64,000 nt of DNA from Cristatella mucedo (taxonomy: Eukaryota; Bryozoa; Phylactolaemata; Cristatellidae): positions 1,630,001 to 1,694,000 of the forward strand of contig WPIO01000036.1 of NCBI GenBank assembly GCA_009760855.2. Reading direction: 5' to 3'. The position numbers and the translations under genes were made by a program. Shown one piece after another: positions 1-10,924 of this stretch. The notes beneath the pieces were generated by a model. The model was given only the letters and a program-made list of their open reading frames with translations, searched no databases and was not told the DNA's origin. Positions within the stretch are counted from its first letter, which is position 1. Every line of letters begins with the position of its first letter.

Positions 1-420
1 AGCTTGCGAACTAAGGTCGACGGCAATAGCAATGAGTGCTCTAGCACATACAGTAAGCGCTATTCGAGAGAAGTCGCCCCGGTTTGGCCCGGGGGGTTTG
101 CCTTTGACTACCTAGGGTGTCGTGGGCTCGAATCCTGTGGCGGAGTGGTGGAGCCAGAATTTTCAGCTGGCGGTAAGAAACGGTCTTTTTTTTAATGCAG
201 AGGCAAGATTTTAGAGTAAGAGCAGGACCAGAAATTAATTAAAAGTTGTAGTGCGAAAATCATCATACTGTTCATTCGAGTCGAACTCAGAAGTTTCTTA
301 CGGATTGGAATTAGGACACAATTTCGTCCATGGTGAAGGCCGTGGGAATGGAAATAGGGGCGGCCCAGGTCGATGCCCCGCTGCAGGGGGGCATAATGCC
401 TCCTGCCTCCTCTAATGCAG
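1..420 (+). repeat. possible tRNA-derived SINE or related interspersed repeat
   Basis: No gene is visible. Bases about 118-136 contain a B-box-like GGCTCGAATCC after a TTTGGCCC stretch near 82, as in a tRNA-like head. The segment near 330-385 (GTGGGAATGGAAATAGGGG, then GGCCCAGGTCG) recurs in similar form near 49990-50040, so this is a dispersed repeat. Boundaries are not resolved, and the tRNA origin is inference. Confidence 0.3.
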
Positions 421-481
421 TACGGTAAACGAGAAGCGCCTGGTTAGAAATTGAGATCTCTTAGTGTTCCGTTCAAATAGA

Positions 482-497
482 ACACACAAACACACAC

Positions 498-570
<73 letters not shown>
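482..570. repeat. (CA)n/(TA)n microsatellite
   Basis: A short CA run, a long uninterrupted TA run, then another CA run. Low-complexity DNA with no coding meaning. Confidence 0.95.
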
Positions 571-574
<4 letters not shown>

Positions 575-1210
575 GCGTAATAGTGACCAAGCCACATGAG
601 TTTAATAGAAACTAGATTAAACTGACATAGAGAAACTGACAGGAGCGGCTACCGGGGGCTCGCATTGAGCACGCAGTCGTCCTAGCAACGCTACGTCCTC
701 GCCGCGGCGGGCGGCGTTTCGCGCCGGCTGTTCCGCTTGCGTTTCCGCTCGAGCGTTCCGTTTCCGCTCGAGCGCAGCGACACCTACCGGATGCAGAGCT
801 GCTACCGTCGCGGGCGAGCCTATCTTTCCGCGAGAGGCAGAAATGCGCGAACGCCGGCCGCCTGCCTGCATTGCGCCGCCGCCTCATCCTCCCGACTGCG
901 TGCCGCCGCGAACTTGTCGGCGCAGCGATTGCACTGCGGCGGCGGCGGCGGCGGGATCCGAACTCTAGCTCTCTACTCCCAGCTGAGGTCGCGCCTCTTG
1001 CCGCGGCCGGCGAGCGCCGAGCGCTGCCACAGCGCTCGGAGGCGCGGCTAGCGAGAATTCGCCGCTCGGCCGGAATGAGACTCGAAACCGCGAGCAGTAA
1101 TGGTGCGCACTTCAACCGTCTCCTTTGCGCGCTGCCGCCGACAGTCGAGCCGTCGACTCACGCGCTCTCCAGAGGCGGCAGCGCGTCGCCGACGTTTCGT
1201 CGCCGCCGCC

Positions 1211-1297
1211 GCGTGGGCGGTGCACCACGTGGGGCCGCCGCGTGGGCGGTGCACCACGTGGGGCAACCGCGTGGGCGGTGCACCCCACTTTCGTTCG
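1211..1297. repeat. 29-bp tandem repeat, three copies, with E-box-like CACGTG
   Basis: The string GCGTGGGCGGTGCACCAC starts at 1211 and 1240; a third copy at 1269 ends in CACCCCAC instead. The period is 29 bp. Copies one and two include CACGTG (E-box) and GGTGCACC, both self-complementary. It sits just past the stop codon of the minus-strand arrestin gene, so it would lie in its 3' UTR or 3' flank. Confidence 0.85.
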
Positions 1298-1330
1298 GGG
1301 TAGGGAGGTAGGAGCCGGGCAGGGATTCCT

Positions 1331-2707
1331 TTACCCGATGCAGCTCGTTTTCCTCTTGCTCCGGAAGCTGTCGTCCGACAGCGAGGCGACCATCTCGCGG
1401 CCGCGCACCGACGGCGGGAAGCCGCCGCGCGCGTCCATGCTGCCGATCGACACCTCGGCGCACGCGTGCGGCACGAAGTCGCGCACGGCCGCGTCCTTGA
1501 ACCGCTCGCCCTCGAAGTGGTAGCGCACCTCGTCGTACAGCTCGGCCGCGTCGCTGGCGGCGCCCTTCAGCGCGCCGACGAGCACCAGCTCGTAGCGGAA
1601 GCCGATGCGGTGGTCCTGCAGCGGCGTGGTGGACGGCGGCAGCGGGTCGGGCAGCCGCAGCTCGCCGTCCCAGACGAGCGCCTGGCCGCGCCGGACGTCG
1701 CACTCGCGCTCGGCGACGGCGAGCAGGCGCGACTTGACGCGCCCGTCGGCGCGCTTGCCCGACGCGTGGAAGCTCACGTGCTGCAGCACGAACAGCACCG
1801 CCTTGCGCAGCACCGCGCCGCCGCCTCTGAAGACGGTGCCGCCGCCGCCGCTGACGCCGCTGTCGCTGCCGCCGCCGACGGCACCGCTGGATGCCTCCTT
1901 CTTTTTGCTCTTCTTCTTCTTCTTCCGGTCGGCGATGTTGGTCACGCGCGCGCCGAAGCGCAGCTGGTCGCCGGGCAGGTAGCCGTGCCGGTCGACGGTC
2001 AGCTCGAGGCTGAGCGGCGGCGGCGAGTCGTCGTCGTCGTCGTCGACGACGCTGAAGCGCACCAGCGGGCAGGCGAGCTCGCCCGACAGCTTGGCCAGCG
2101 ACAGGACGGTGATCTCCTTGCGGAGCACGTGACCGTCGCGATGGCCGCCGAGGTAGCACAGCAGGAAGTAGCGGTTGCGGCCGATGCCGCCCTCGTCGTC
2201 GTAGCTCGACGGCAGCCCGCCGGGCAACGCCATCTCGAACGGAAACTCGTAGAAGCTGCCGACGCCGAGCTCGACGGCCGCTTCCGCCTCGGCGACCGCG
2301 GCCGGCGGGGCCGCGGTCGTCGAAGGGGCCGTCGCCGCCACCGCCGCGAGCGGCGCTCCAGTCGCCGCCGCCGCGGCCGCCGCGCCGCCGAGCAGCTCGG
2401 CGCCGAGCGTCGCAGCCAGATGGCAGAGCCTCTCGTGCCGCGCCTTGGCGGAGAATTTCATGGTCACGTACTGGACGTAGCCGTCGCCGACGAGGCGCAG
2501 CTCGACGCCGCGGAAGAGCAGCGCCTGCCGCTTCACGCGCAGCGCCACCTTGCCGCGCAGCGCGCAGCCGGAGACGTACACGTCGTTCGGATTGCACAGC
2601 TCCACCGACAGACTGAACTGCTCGTGCGCGTGCGGCGGCAAATTTGACGCCGCCGCCGCAGCCGGGGTCGCGGCGACCGCTCGGCCTCCACCGCTCGCCC
2701 GCTGCAT
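1331..2707 (-). CDS. arrestin-domain-containing protein (ARRDC/alpha-arrestin-like), intronless
   Basis: Single-exon ORF of 458 residues. The ATG is preceded five codons upstream by an in-frame TGA, so this start is well supported. Residues about 28-85 match the start of an arrestin N domain (beta-strand pattern around LLFRGVELRLVGDGYVQYV). The next blocks are SFYEFPFEMALPGGLPSSYD and IGRNRYFLLCYLGG (about 155-195). The C domain starts near GYLPGDQLRFGARVTN and runs to IGFRYELVLVG. Alpha-arrestins are cytosolic or endosomal adaptors for membrane-protein trafficking and ubiquitin ligases; no PPxY motif is seen here, so NEDD4-type binding is not supported. Insertions rich in Ala (about 108-145), Asp, and Lys followed by Gly/Ser separate the strands. 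The gene is very GC-rich. Retroposition could explain the lack of introns. The family call is good; the exact subfamily is open. Confidence 0.8.
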   Translation of the reverse strand: MQRASGGGRAVAATPAAAAASNLPPHAHEQFSLSVELCNPNDVYVSGCALRGKVALRVKRQALLFRGVELRLVGDGYVQYVTMKFSAKARHERLCHLAATLGAELLGGAAAAAAATGAPLAAVAATAPSTTAAPPAAVAEAEAAVELGVGSFYEFPFEMALPGGLPSSYDDEGGIGRNRYFLLCYLGGHRDGHVLRKEITVLSLAKLSGELACPLVRFSVVDDDDDDSPPPLSLELTVDRHGYLPGDQLRFGARVTNIADRKKKKKSKKKEASSGAVGGGSDSGVSGGGGTVFRGGGAVLRKAVLFVLQHVSFHASGKRADGRVKSRLLAVAERECDVRRGQALVWDGELRLPDPLPPSTTPLQDHRIGFRYELVLVGALKGAASDAAELYDEVRYHFEGERFKDAAVRDFVPHACAEVSIGSMDARGGFPPSVRGREMVASLSDDSFRSKRKTSCIG

Positions 2708-3420
2708 TTCCGACGCCGTCGCTCACTCGCCGGGATCTCTGGCCGGAGAGCGCGTGCGCGCTCTGGCGCCGCCGGCCGCGTCGGCGGCGTTCAGAGCCGT
2801 CGTCCGCACGCGGCGACGCTCGGAGCGCCGACGAGCGAAGCCGGTGGCAGGGCGCGAGCGAGGCGCCGCACTGCGAAGTGCGTTCGCTGCCTGGGCCGTG
2901 GACCCCGCCGCCGCCGCCGCCGCAGCGGCCGCAGCCGCCGGCTCGGCTCCAGTTGGCTGGACGCGCGGGCCGAGGCGTCCAATCGGCTTACGATTTACTC
3001 GGCTTCCGCGCTTCTGGCCGCCCGTCGGAAGCGGCAAAATCCATTCGGCTTTGTCGCCCGAAGCGAAAAGGAGACGTCGCCGCGTCGACGCGCTCGTCTC
3101 CGCTAATCTATCGATTCGCGTTCGCCGTCCCGAAAAAGTCCTGCCGCGCGCACGCGCGCGAGCGAAAAGTGCCCGCGGCGGCGGCGGGTCGCTTAGGCGC
3201 TCGCTCTTGGAAATCGGGGCCGGCTTTTGCCGATCGGCGCCCGCGCGCGCCGACCGGCGGCTGGCCGAATCGGGCGCCGTCGGTTTTGCCGCGCGGTTCT
3301 CGCGGATACAGCGCGGACAGAGAGCTAAAGGACGAGCTTGCGGAGAGAGCATGCGCGCGAGAAGTGTGAGACCTCGCAGCGGAGATGGTTTGGCCGCGCC
3401 GGATTGGACCGGCGCTTAAG
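2708..3420 (-). promoter_or_regulatory. CpG-rich 5' region of the arrestin-like gene
   Basis: Very GC- and CpG-dense DNA directly upstream of the arrestin start codon; GC falls sharply after about 3420. It contains GCC-triplet runs near 2910-2935. The long overlapping ORFs here are what CpG-dense DNA produces by chance. I see no clear TATA box. Its role as an unmethylated promoter is inference. Confidence 0.5.
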
Positions 3421-3439
3421 GTGCTCGCCTCGACCGAGG

Positions 3440-4330
3440 TCAAGGTAATAATAATAACAATAATGCATTTGATAAAGCGCCCTCAGAGAACTTAATCTCT
3501 TTCTAGGCGCATAACATTTGCTGTAAAGTGAAATGCGATTGAATGGTGAGTAATATCATGCTTGATAAACAAACAACATGAATAACATGATTAGGGGTGA
3601 CATGCACAGGGTCAGCATGCAAATGTGGTTAGTGGCAGCATGCACAGTGTCAGCACGCATAAGCACATCAAGGACGAATCGCAGGGACCCACTAAATGCT
3701 GTCCTGAATAGGTGTGTTTTTAAGTTCTTTCTAAATGTGGTCAAGTCCGGAGATGTTGTGACGCAAGTCGGGAGGGAGTTCCAGGCTTTGGGAGCATACG
3801 AACTAAATGCACGATCTCCAAAGGATTTGAGGTTTGTACGAGGTATTGGTAAACTGTTGGATTCCGAAAAGCGGGTGGTACTATGCTTGACCTGATGGGG
3901 TAGTAGATCTGAGAGATAGGCTGGAGCCATAGAATGAAGTGACCTAAACGTGAGCGACAAGACCTTGAAGTCGATCCATTGCTTGACTGGTAGCCAGTTC
4001 AGGTCGGCGAGAAGTGGTGTGATGGGGAAACTGCGACGCTCACGACAGACAAGCCTAGCTGCAGAGTTTTGCACCAGCTGTAATCGCCTGATTGCACATG
4101 CCGGTAGGCCAGTAAGCAGTGAGTTACAGAATCAAGACGGGATGTCACAAATGCATGGACCAACTTGGACGTGGTACCCTTATCTAAACAAGCCGAATTT
4201 TAGCAATGTTATGTATCTGAAAGTAGGCAGAATTGACTGTGGAGCTGATGTGGTCGTCTAACGAGAGGTCACTTTGGAACATGACACCTAAATTTCGAGC
4301 TGATTCAACTGAATGTATTTGACGACCGAG
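3440..4330 (-). mobile_element. LINE-A fragment (L2/CR1-like), 3' end of ORF plus 3' UTR
   Basis: The minus strand encodes the C-terminal tail typical of these LINE reverse transcriptase ORFs: NSAARLVCRERRS, LLADLNWLPVKQ, then AFSSYAPKAWNSLP and LKTHLFRTAF. The plus strand begins with the (AAT)n-rich tail and the AGAGAACTTAATCTCT block, the reverse complement of the LINE-A 3' terminus. It is 5'-truncated. Confidence 0.85.
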
Positions 4331-4333
4331 TTC

Positions 4334-4425
4334 ACGTGGGCTCGTGACCCTTGGCGCATGTGAAGCGCGCCTGAATAGAGATTAAGTTCTCTTGGATTGC
4401 TATGCAAATGACTTATATATTAATT
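4334..4425 (+). mobile_element. SINE-A, partial copy
   Basis: Contains the B-box-like GGGCTCGTGACCC, then GAATAGAGATTAAGTTCTCT and GCTATGCAAATGA, the SINE-A tail. The A-box half is missing or degenerate. Confidence 0.65.
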
Positions 4426-4963
4426 CGCTTATTTTTCATCGTACGTAGACCGGCGATGTCAGCGAACTTCGCGTACACATTTTCGCACCATTTCTCTGCT
4501 GCCTACGCCTTCCCGCGTGCTTACAGCCGCATTCCCGCGTGCTTACTCGCTTGCGAGATAAGAGCGGCGGCGGAGATAAGAGCCTGCGCGGCCTGTACCA
4601 CGGCTGCCTTGAGATGCGCGCCCGGCCGCCCAGCTTTGCTGCTTTCCCTGCTACCCCAGCCGACGGACGGTGGCATTTTTAACTGCGAGCAAGCTTCGCG
4701 GCAGGAATGCTGCTGTGCTGATTTACTTCTAGTGATTTACAGATTACTCTTATAATGTTTATCTACAAACAAAGCTTATCGTATTTAATAAATTTTATTA
4801 CTATTGCTATAACTATTGGAAGGACTCATTAAAAAAGCCTCACGCAGCGCCGGAATCGACTGGATCGACTCCCGCATGCGCTCAAGCGGAAGAAATGGCC
4901 GACGGACAAAAGCCAGACCGGTACTGCAGACGCAGTCGAATCGCGGTGGTTTATGAATATGTA
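4426..4963. other. no gene recognised
   Basis: Unassigned DNA between a SINE-A copy and the Tigger-like element. The plus-strand ORF at 4402-4755 has no family signature and no splice support. Confidence 0.5.
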
Positions 4964-5940
4964 CAGTCGTCCCTCGCCATTTTGCACTTCCACTTTGGCG
5001 GCTTCACTCTATCGTGGTTTTTTCCAAATTTGCTCGCTAAAAAGTTGATCGAGATAGCGAAAATGGTACAGCGCGAGTTCGGTTGTCCGAGTCAATTGTA
5101 AACCCCTCGAATACAATTAAAATTAAAATTACTGAAAGTATGGACTGTAGGCCTATGTGTTTGAGCTTCCCCGCAAATTCTTCAACGCCAGGTGCAGTAG
5201 TAGCTCGACCTTGACTCCTTGTCTGCGAGCAAGACAAGCTTTTCTTTACATCATATCACATCACATTTACATCACATCTTTACATTTACATCACATTTAC
5301 ATCACATCTTTACATTTACATCACATCTTTACATTTACATCACATCTTTACATTTACATCACATCTTTACATTTACATCACATCTTTACATTTACATCAC
5401 ATCTTTACATTTACATCACATCTTTACATTTACAGCACATCTTTACATTTACATCACATCTTTACATTTACATCACTTTACAGCACATCTTTACATTTAC
5501 ATTACATCTTTACAGCACATCTTTACATTTACATCACATCTTTACATTTACAGCACATCTTTACAGCACATCTTTTATCACATCATCTCCATCATCGAAC
5601 AAGTTGCTGCATTTTTCATAAGTTAGTGGTTGTGTATAGGAACTCTGCGTGGAATTAAATGTAAAATAATTAAGATAGGATATATTTTTAATGTCTAATA
5701 TTTCTTATTTTCTCATTCCTTGTCTAATATATTGGAGAATACGAGTGTCATGGTGACTAAAGGGGTGCGATTTCATGCTCAGAGGGCTCTAATAATGTTA
5801 AAAGTCGTATGTAGAGAGTTGTGAACCATGCTCTGACTACGAAAACATTCGACTTATAAATAAGTAATACTAATTCGCGGAAATTCACTTGTCGTGTTAG
5901 AGTCTGGAGCTGATTAAACAAGATAAACGAAGGACGACTG
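4964..5940. mobile_element. nonautonomous Tigger/pogo-type DNA transposon with TA duplication
   Basis: The left end starts CAGTCGTCCCTCG. The right end, read on the minus strand, starts CAGTCGTCCTTCG: a 13-bp terminal inverted repeat with one mismatch. Both ends are flanked by TA (4962-4963 and 5941-5942), the target duplication of the Tc1/mariner superfamily. The CAGTCGTCC-type terminus resembles Tigger/pogo elements. No transposase is encoded in the 977 bp. A 19-bp minisatellite occupies its centre. Confidence 0.8.
5243..5579. repeat. 19-bp minisatellite inside the Tigger-like element
   Basis: Near-perfect copies of CATCACATCTTTACATTTA, some shortened or with CAGC for CATC. Because 19 is not a multiple of 3, the frames rotate and produce the long His/Thr/Tyr-rich ORFs seen here; these are not genes. 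Confidence 0.95.
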
Positions 5941-5943
5941 TAT

Positions 5944-6062
5944 TTCATTTGTATAGCGCCCTAAGAGAATCTAATTATCTATCCGGGTGCTTCACATTTA
6001 TCACCGGACTTGAGTCCGCGACCTCCGTCTTCAAAAGCAAGCACCTTACCCCCTAAACTAGT
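5944..6062 (-). mobile_element. SINE-A copy
   Basis: On the minus strand: degenerate A-box region (TTTAGGGGGTAAGGTGCTTGC), a B-box-like segment near GCGGACTCAAGTCC, then the SINE-A tail with GGGCGCTATACAAATG at the left. It lies directly beside the right end of the Tigger-like element. Confidence 0.7.
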
Positions 6063-7600
6063 AAGAAGCTGCAGCGGTTTGCTATAAGGCTATCTCATCG
6101 GGATGTTCAAACTGACGTTAGCGAGACCCTGCTGTGCATTGTGCAGACGACGTGTGACGATACACTAGCGGTGCGACGACGTCGACGAAGCCGCTCAGCG
6201 TTGCCAGTCTGGCAGCTTCGCATGTATGATATTGAGCGGCAGGCTGAGCCCGTGACGACGCTGAGCTGCGAAATCGCAATAGAGGCCACTGGCAGAGTTC
6301 TCAACTGGGTTAGTTCCTACCGCAATGAGATGTTGGCGAGCGTTTATCTATATGGCTATCTACCATCCGGCGATCCAACTCAGCTGAGGCTGGAATCCTG
6401 TGCAGTACGTATTAGTGCATTTCTCTTGGCGCCAGCGCGCAGCCCGTCCGAGGTCCCGTCCACCGAAACGTGCGGCCTTTCGGCTCGGCTTCGGCGGTGC
6501 GCGGCTTCGATCCCGTCATGCCGTGCATCGACGCCCTCCAGCGGGCGACAAGAGGCGTCCGCAGATTTGCCGGAGTTTCGCACATCTGGTTAGAAGACAC
6601 GCGATTAATGTGGAGTTTATTATTTTTTGAACGGGCTACTAAGAAGAAGTTCTACACACGGAAGTCTAACCTCTGTGGCTGTGCGCTTCGGTCTGGTGAG
6701 GTGAGTTGCAGGATCAATCCGCGGATGGTGGCGCAGACTGACGGCATGCGCCGCAGCAGCTCGCTGCGTGTCCAACGTCCAGCTTGCCTTTCGCTCCAGC
6801 TTCGCTTGTCTAGCCTTTCCTGTGACCTTTTCTAGCATTTCCAGTGACCTTGGTGCGTTCGTCGGTGCACAATTGAGTTCGCGTTACTAGCGAGGGTTCC
6901 TCATCGCCAGCGGCCGCGATGTTTACTTTGCACGATGGGCTATGAGCAGAGCGCTGCATGAAGCAGGCCACTATCTCGCTATTGCTTGTGCTTCAGTGCT
7001 TTTTAAAGCGCATACATAGAGATTTGATTCTCTTAAGGCGCTATAAGAAAGACATTACCTTCATTAGTATCACTCCTTTTACGTCTGCTCATCTTGCGGG
7101 CGTGCTGATGGGCCTCGAAGTGGCGTGGCGAGGTTAAGCCAACCGATACTGCAGTCAATAAGGTCCACTTACGGTGCGAAGTGGGTGAATCCGCCAGCTT
7201 TCATCACGAAGGGCTCTGTCTGTCTGTCTCTCGTGTGGCAGTCTACGCTTAGCTGTACAAAAATGCTCGCTACATTCTGGAGCGTTTCGGGGTCTGACTA
7301 CTCTCAGCCAGTTTCTTTCTACTCGAATCCCGGCGAGGAGTACACAGCTTTTGCGAACGTAACGATTTCGTTTCAGCCAGACGTTCTACGGTAGTAGTTA
7401 CCCTGAGCGGTCTAAGGTAACGAAAGTTGTGTATACCGTGCCGTCTCGCTGGTGATGGGTATGGATATGATGGGTTTATGACAGCGAGCAGTATCGCTCA
7501 CTCCGGCGGCTTCTTGGAGTTTTTGAGATGTGTAGCAATGCCCGATTCCACGAGCAATCCCAGAAAGAAAGCTGCTTTGACGTCGATGATAAGGCGGGAA
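6063..7600. other. no gene recognised; one SINE-A tail fragment
   Basis: Mixed-composition DNA with ORFs that have no recognisable domain and overlap on both strands. Only 6998-7060 is assignable: a plus-strand SINE-A-like tail (AGCGCATACATAGAGATTTG, then GGCGCTATAAG). Confidence 0.5.
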
Positions 7601-7603
7601 AAA

Positions 7604-7770
7604 CTGAATAATAACAATCCTAATGATAATAAAATATTTGTATAGCGTCCGAAGAGAATTTAACCTCTTTCTAGGCACTTTGAATGTGCTGTAAAAGAAG
7701 CATGATCAAACGGTTAGTGAAAGCATGCACAGTGCTAACGAGCAAAACATGGTTAGGGCGAGATATACGT
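7604..7770 (-). mobile_element. LINE-A 3' terminal fragment
   Basis: Plus strand shows the AAT-rich tail, then TATAGCGTCCGAAGAGAATT and CTTTCTAGGCAC, the reverse complement of the LINE-A 3' end, followed by its 3' UTR. No coding part remains. Confidence 0.8.
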
Positions 7771-7800
7771 CGTTACGTCCGAGCAAAAGCCGAAGGAAAC

Positions 7801-8007
<207 letters not shown>

Positions 8008-8449
8008 CTCGCACAAAGAGTGAGGAGCAGGCGCACGAAGCCTTACCTTCTCGATGGGATAGATATAAAATAGCTCTGCTGCCAGCTCCCTGGAGCGCGA
8101 CTCAACTAGAAATAGAGTGGAGCGCAGCCTTGACCTGGAAAAAACCGCAACCTTCGTGGAGTCACGATGTCGGCATTACACTTTGCAAATGTCGTGATGA
8201 ACAAAACTAAGATATAAAATGATCTTGCGGTACTGAATAACGAAGGCCACTCAATACCATTAGCCCAAATAAGGCACGATGGTTAAAGCAAACGAATTGA
8301 TCGTCGCTGAATGTCTCCAGCCACTGTCGCCTCATCCTCGAGACAGCTCAATTGCTCGCTCAGCTTGCTCGATACTTCGTCTGTCTGTCTTTCTCTGCCT
8401 GTCAATCTCTCTCCCTCTGCGTCTCTGTCTGTTTCTGTCTCTCTCAGGC

Positions 8450-8600
8450 GCTTCACATATGCCACAGGGGTCTTTTGGCTACCGAATGCGTATCGAAAGC
8501 CGCTCAGGCTGTTAGTGCGCTATACAAAACTGTCCTGCGTGACCCCCACATAGCCTATATGGCTTTGTGGAGTTACAAAAGGAGATAAATTACATTGCAT
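8450..8600 (+). mobile_element. LINE-B 3' terminal fragment
   Basis: Reverse complement of the repeat also found at 48690-48975, 53636-53960 and 60620-60918: shared blocks include CCGAATGCGTA, AGCCGCT, CCCCCACATAGCC and GTGGAGTTAC, ending near ACATTGCATTGAC. Family assignment rests on this within-window comparison. Confidence 0.7.
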
Positions 8601-8616
8601 TGACTATACGATTTGA

Positions 8617-9420
8617 TTTGATTAAGAAAAGCAGGTGGTACGATGTCTAGCCTGGTGGGGAGTAGTTTTGATCGGTAGGCTGGAGCCAAAAGTCAATGAC
8701 AAAAACCTTGAAGTCGATACGCTGCTTGACTGGGAGCCAGTGGTAGTTGGCAAGAAGTGTTGTGATGGGGCTACTGTGACATTCACGACAGGCAAGCCTA
8801 TCTGCAGAGTTATGCACCAGCTGTAAGCACCTGATTGCACACGCCTGTAGACCAGCAAGCAGTGAGCTCCACAAATCGAGACGAGTGTTAAAAATGCATG
8901 GGCCAATTGGGATGCATTATCCCTGTCTAAGCAAGCCCGAGTTTTAACAATGTTATGCAGCTGAAAGTAGGCAGACTTCACTGTGTAGCTAATGTGGTCT
9001 GCTAGTGCAAGGTCACTTTGGAACAGGACATCTAGAATTCAGATGCAATAGGAGATATGCTGGGTGAACTAATTTCAAGCGTTAAGCGTTTCAAATTCGG
9101 AGTTACGCTACATTTGCCCATAACAAGTTAGTTGGTTTTATCGTCATTCAATTTGAGAAAGTTTGCTGCCATCCATGAGCAATACATGCAGTACATGTAG
9201 AGAGAGAGGGAGTTGTCAGAGTTCGTCGTGCTGGAGGGCTGGGAGGAATCAAAGCAAAAGTACAAATGAGTGTCATCCGCATAGACGTGAAAGCCTGGAT
9301 TGTGCTTGACGATCGCATCGGAAAGAAGGAGAGTGGAAACTGGTAAAGAGAAGCGGGCCAAGTGCAGAGCTCTGCGGTACATAGCCTGCCGTACTTCAAT
9401 GGTTTCTGGGATGACACGAC
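8617..9420 (-). mobile_element. LINE-A fragment with reverse transcriptase YADD box
   Basis: On the minus strand, 9128-9382 reads FHVYADDTHLYFCFD followed by WMAANFLKLNDDKTN. YADD is the catalytic motif of reverse transcriptase, and the WM..N.LKLN.DKT continuation is typical of L2/CR1/Jockey-type elements. The C-terminal tail region follows to the left (8647-8874: LVHNSADRLACRE, LANYHWLPVKQRIDFKV). Frames are broken, so the copy is dead. Confidence 0.85.
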
Positions 9421-9774
9421 GTTAAATGCATTCGAAACGTCCTGTTAAAAGCATTCGAAAGCGGTTCGACCTAATCTAGAGAAAATCTATGCACCGAGTA
9501 CGGTCCGCCTATCCCTGATGAAATCGGATGCTAAATTCTCGACTGTCGATGCTAGCAGTTGCATCTGCTGTCGCGAGTGTCACGTGCTGTCATCTGCTGT
9601 CAAGTGCTGGGCTCACGCTGTACTCTCGAATAGCGGCTGGAAGAGACACGCAGTAAAGGACACCCACCTAGTATGCCACGATGAGCTTTCACCGGATGTC
9701 AAACTTTATTAATAGTCCACCGGATGTCAAACTTTATTAATAGTTATACAATGCGTGTTTGTAACGGCCATTCG

Positions 9775-9935
9775 CCGCGGCCGGTGAGCCGTGATGGCAC
9801 ACTAAGTAAGGCGTTGCTGTTCGCGACTTTGGTCCTGGAGTCATGGGTTCAAATGCGGCAGTGGGCGATCCTTTATTGTTGCTGCAAGCGAGGGTGATGG
9901 CGGCACAAGCTCTTCAGTCGCTAGACGAAAGAGGC
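9775..9935 (+). mobile_element. SINE-B copy (tRNA-like)
   Basis: Head GAGCCGTGATGGCACACTAA, then AAGGCGTTGCT, then B-box-like GGGTTCAAATG and the body GTGGGCGATCCTTTATTG. The same order recurs at 25245-25405 and 40385-40535 on the minus strand and at 47275-47435 on the plus strand. Confidence 0.75.
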
Positions 9936-9937
9936 TG

Positions 9938-10110
9938 TCAAACCAACTAGCTCTGCATGCTGACCCTGTGCATGTCACCCCTAACCATGTTATTAATTTT
10001 GTTTGTTTTTCAAGCATGATTTTACTTACCATTCAATTGCATTTCACTTTAAAGAAAATGTAAAGCACCTAGAGAGAGATTAAGTTCTCTGAGGGCGCTT
10101 TATCAAGTGA

Positions 10111-10158
<48 letters not shown>

Positions 10159-10160
10159 GC
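9938..10160 (+). mobile_element. LINE-A 3' end with (ATT)n tail
   Basis: TGCATGCTGACCCTGTGCATG, the 3' UTR, then CACCTAGAGAGAGATTAAG, GGGCGCTTTATCAAG and a pure ATT run. Here the tail already reads GAGAGAGA, a likely seed for GA expansion. Confidence 0.9.
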
Positions 10161-10441
10161 TCACCGTTGAGCACGTCGGAAGGTGCCCGATGCACGCGGC
10201 GGAATGTGCGTGGGTCCATCGGTTTGAAAATCAATGGCGTGGCCAGATGTATTGGTTGGGGATAACTCTGATCTTAGTCGTTGGGATTTAAAATAGATTC
10301 AAATAACGCGAGAGAAGACGAGAAGAAGGAAACCGAGGAGAAGGCCACGCTGAAGTGCCGTGTCATTTTTAATCCATTATACGCAATCAGTCTGCTGAGC
10401 CACTTAAAAAGATCCTGACTGACTCAATAAACTTCTGTCGT

Positions 10442-10501
10442 CAAAGAGAAAGAGAGAGAGAGAGAGTAATTGAGTTAGAGGGAAAGAGAGAGCGAGTGAG
10501 T

Positions 10502-10597
<96 letters not shown>

Positions 10598-10708
10598 GAG
10601 TGAGAGTGTGAGCGTGAGTGAGTTAGTGAGTGAGTTAGTGAGTGAGTTAGTGAGTGAGCGAGCGAGTGAGTGAGTGAGTGAGTGAGTGAGTGAGAGGATG
10701 AGTAAGTT

Positions 10709-10796
<88 letters not shown>

Positions 10797-10890
10797 CAGA
10801 GAGTGAGAGAGAAAGTTTGAGAGAGAGAGAGCGAAAAAGATATAATCAGAGAGTGAGAGAGAAAGTTTGAGAGAGAGTGAGCAGAAATTG
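10442..10890. repeat. compound (GA)n / (GTGA)n microsatellite
   Basis: GA runs broken by GTGAGTGA, GTTAGTGA and AAAGAGA segments. It is non-coding. Confidence 0.95.
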
Positions 10891-10924
10891 AATACCATGG
10901 CACACCAATAACCTCGGTTGACAG

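Noticed and set aside
1158-3443. Several long ORFs overlapping the arrestin gene and its 5' region (up to 522 residues)
   Set aside because: CpG-rich DNA lacks stop codons by composition; only the frame at 1331-2707 shows a conserved domain.
5157-5626. 154- and 135-residue His/Tyr/Thr-rich ORFs
   Set aside because: They come from the 19-bp minisatellite, which rotates through all frames.
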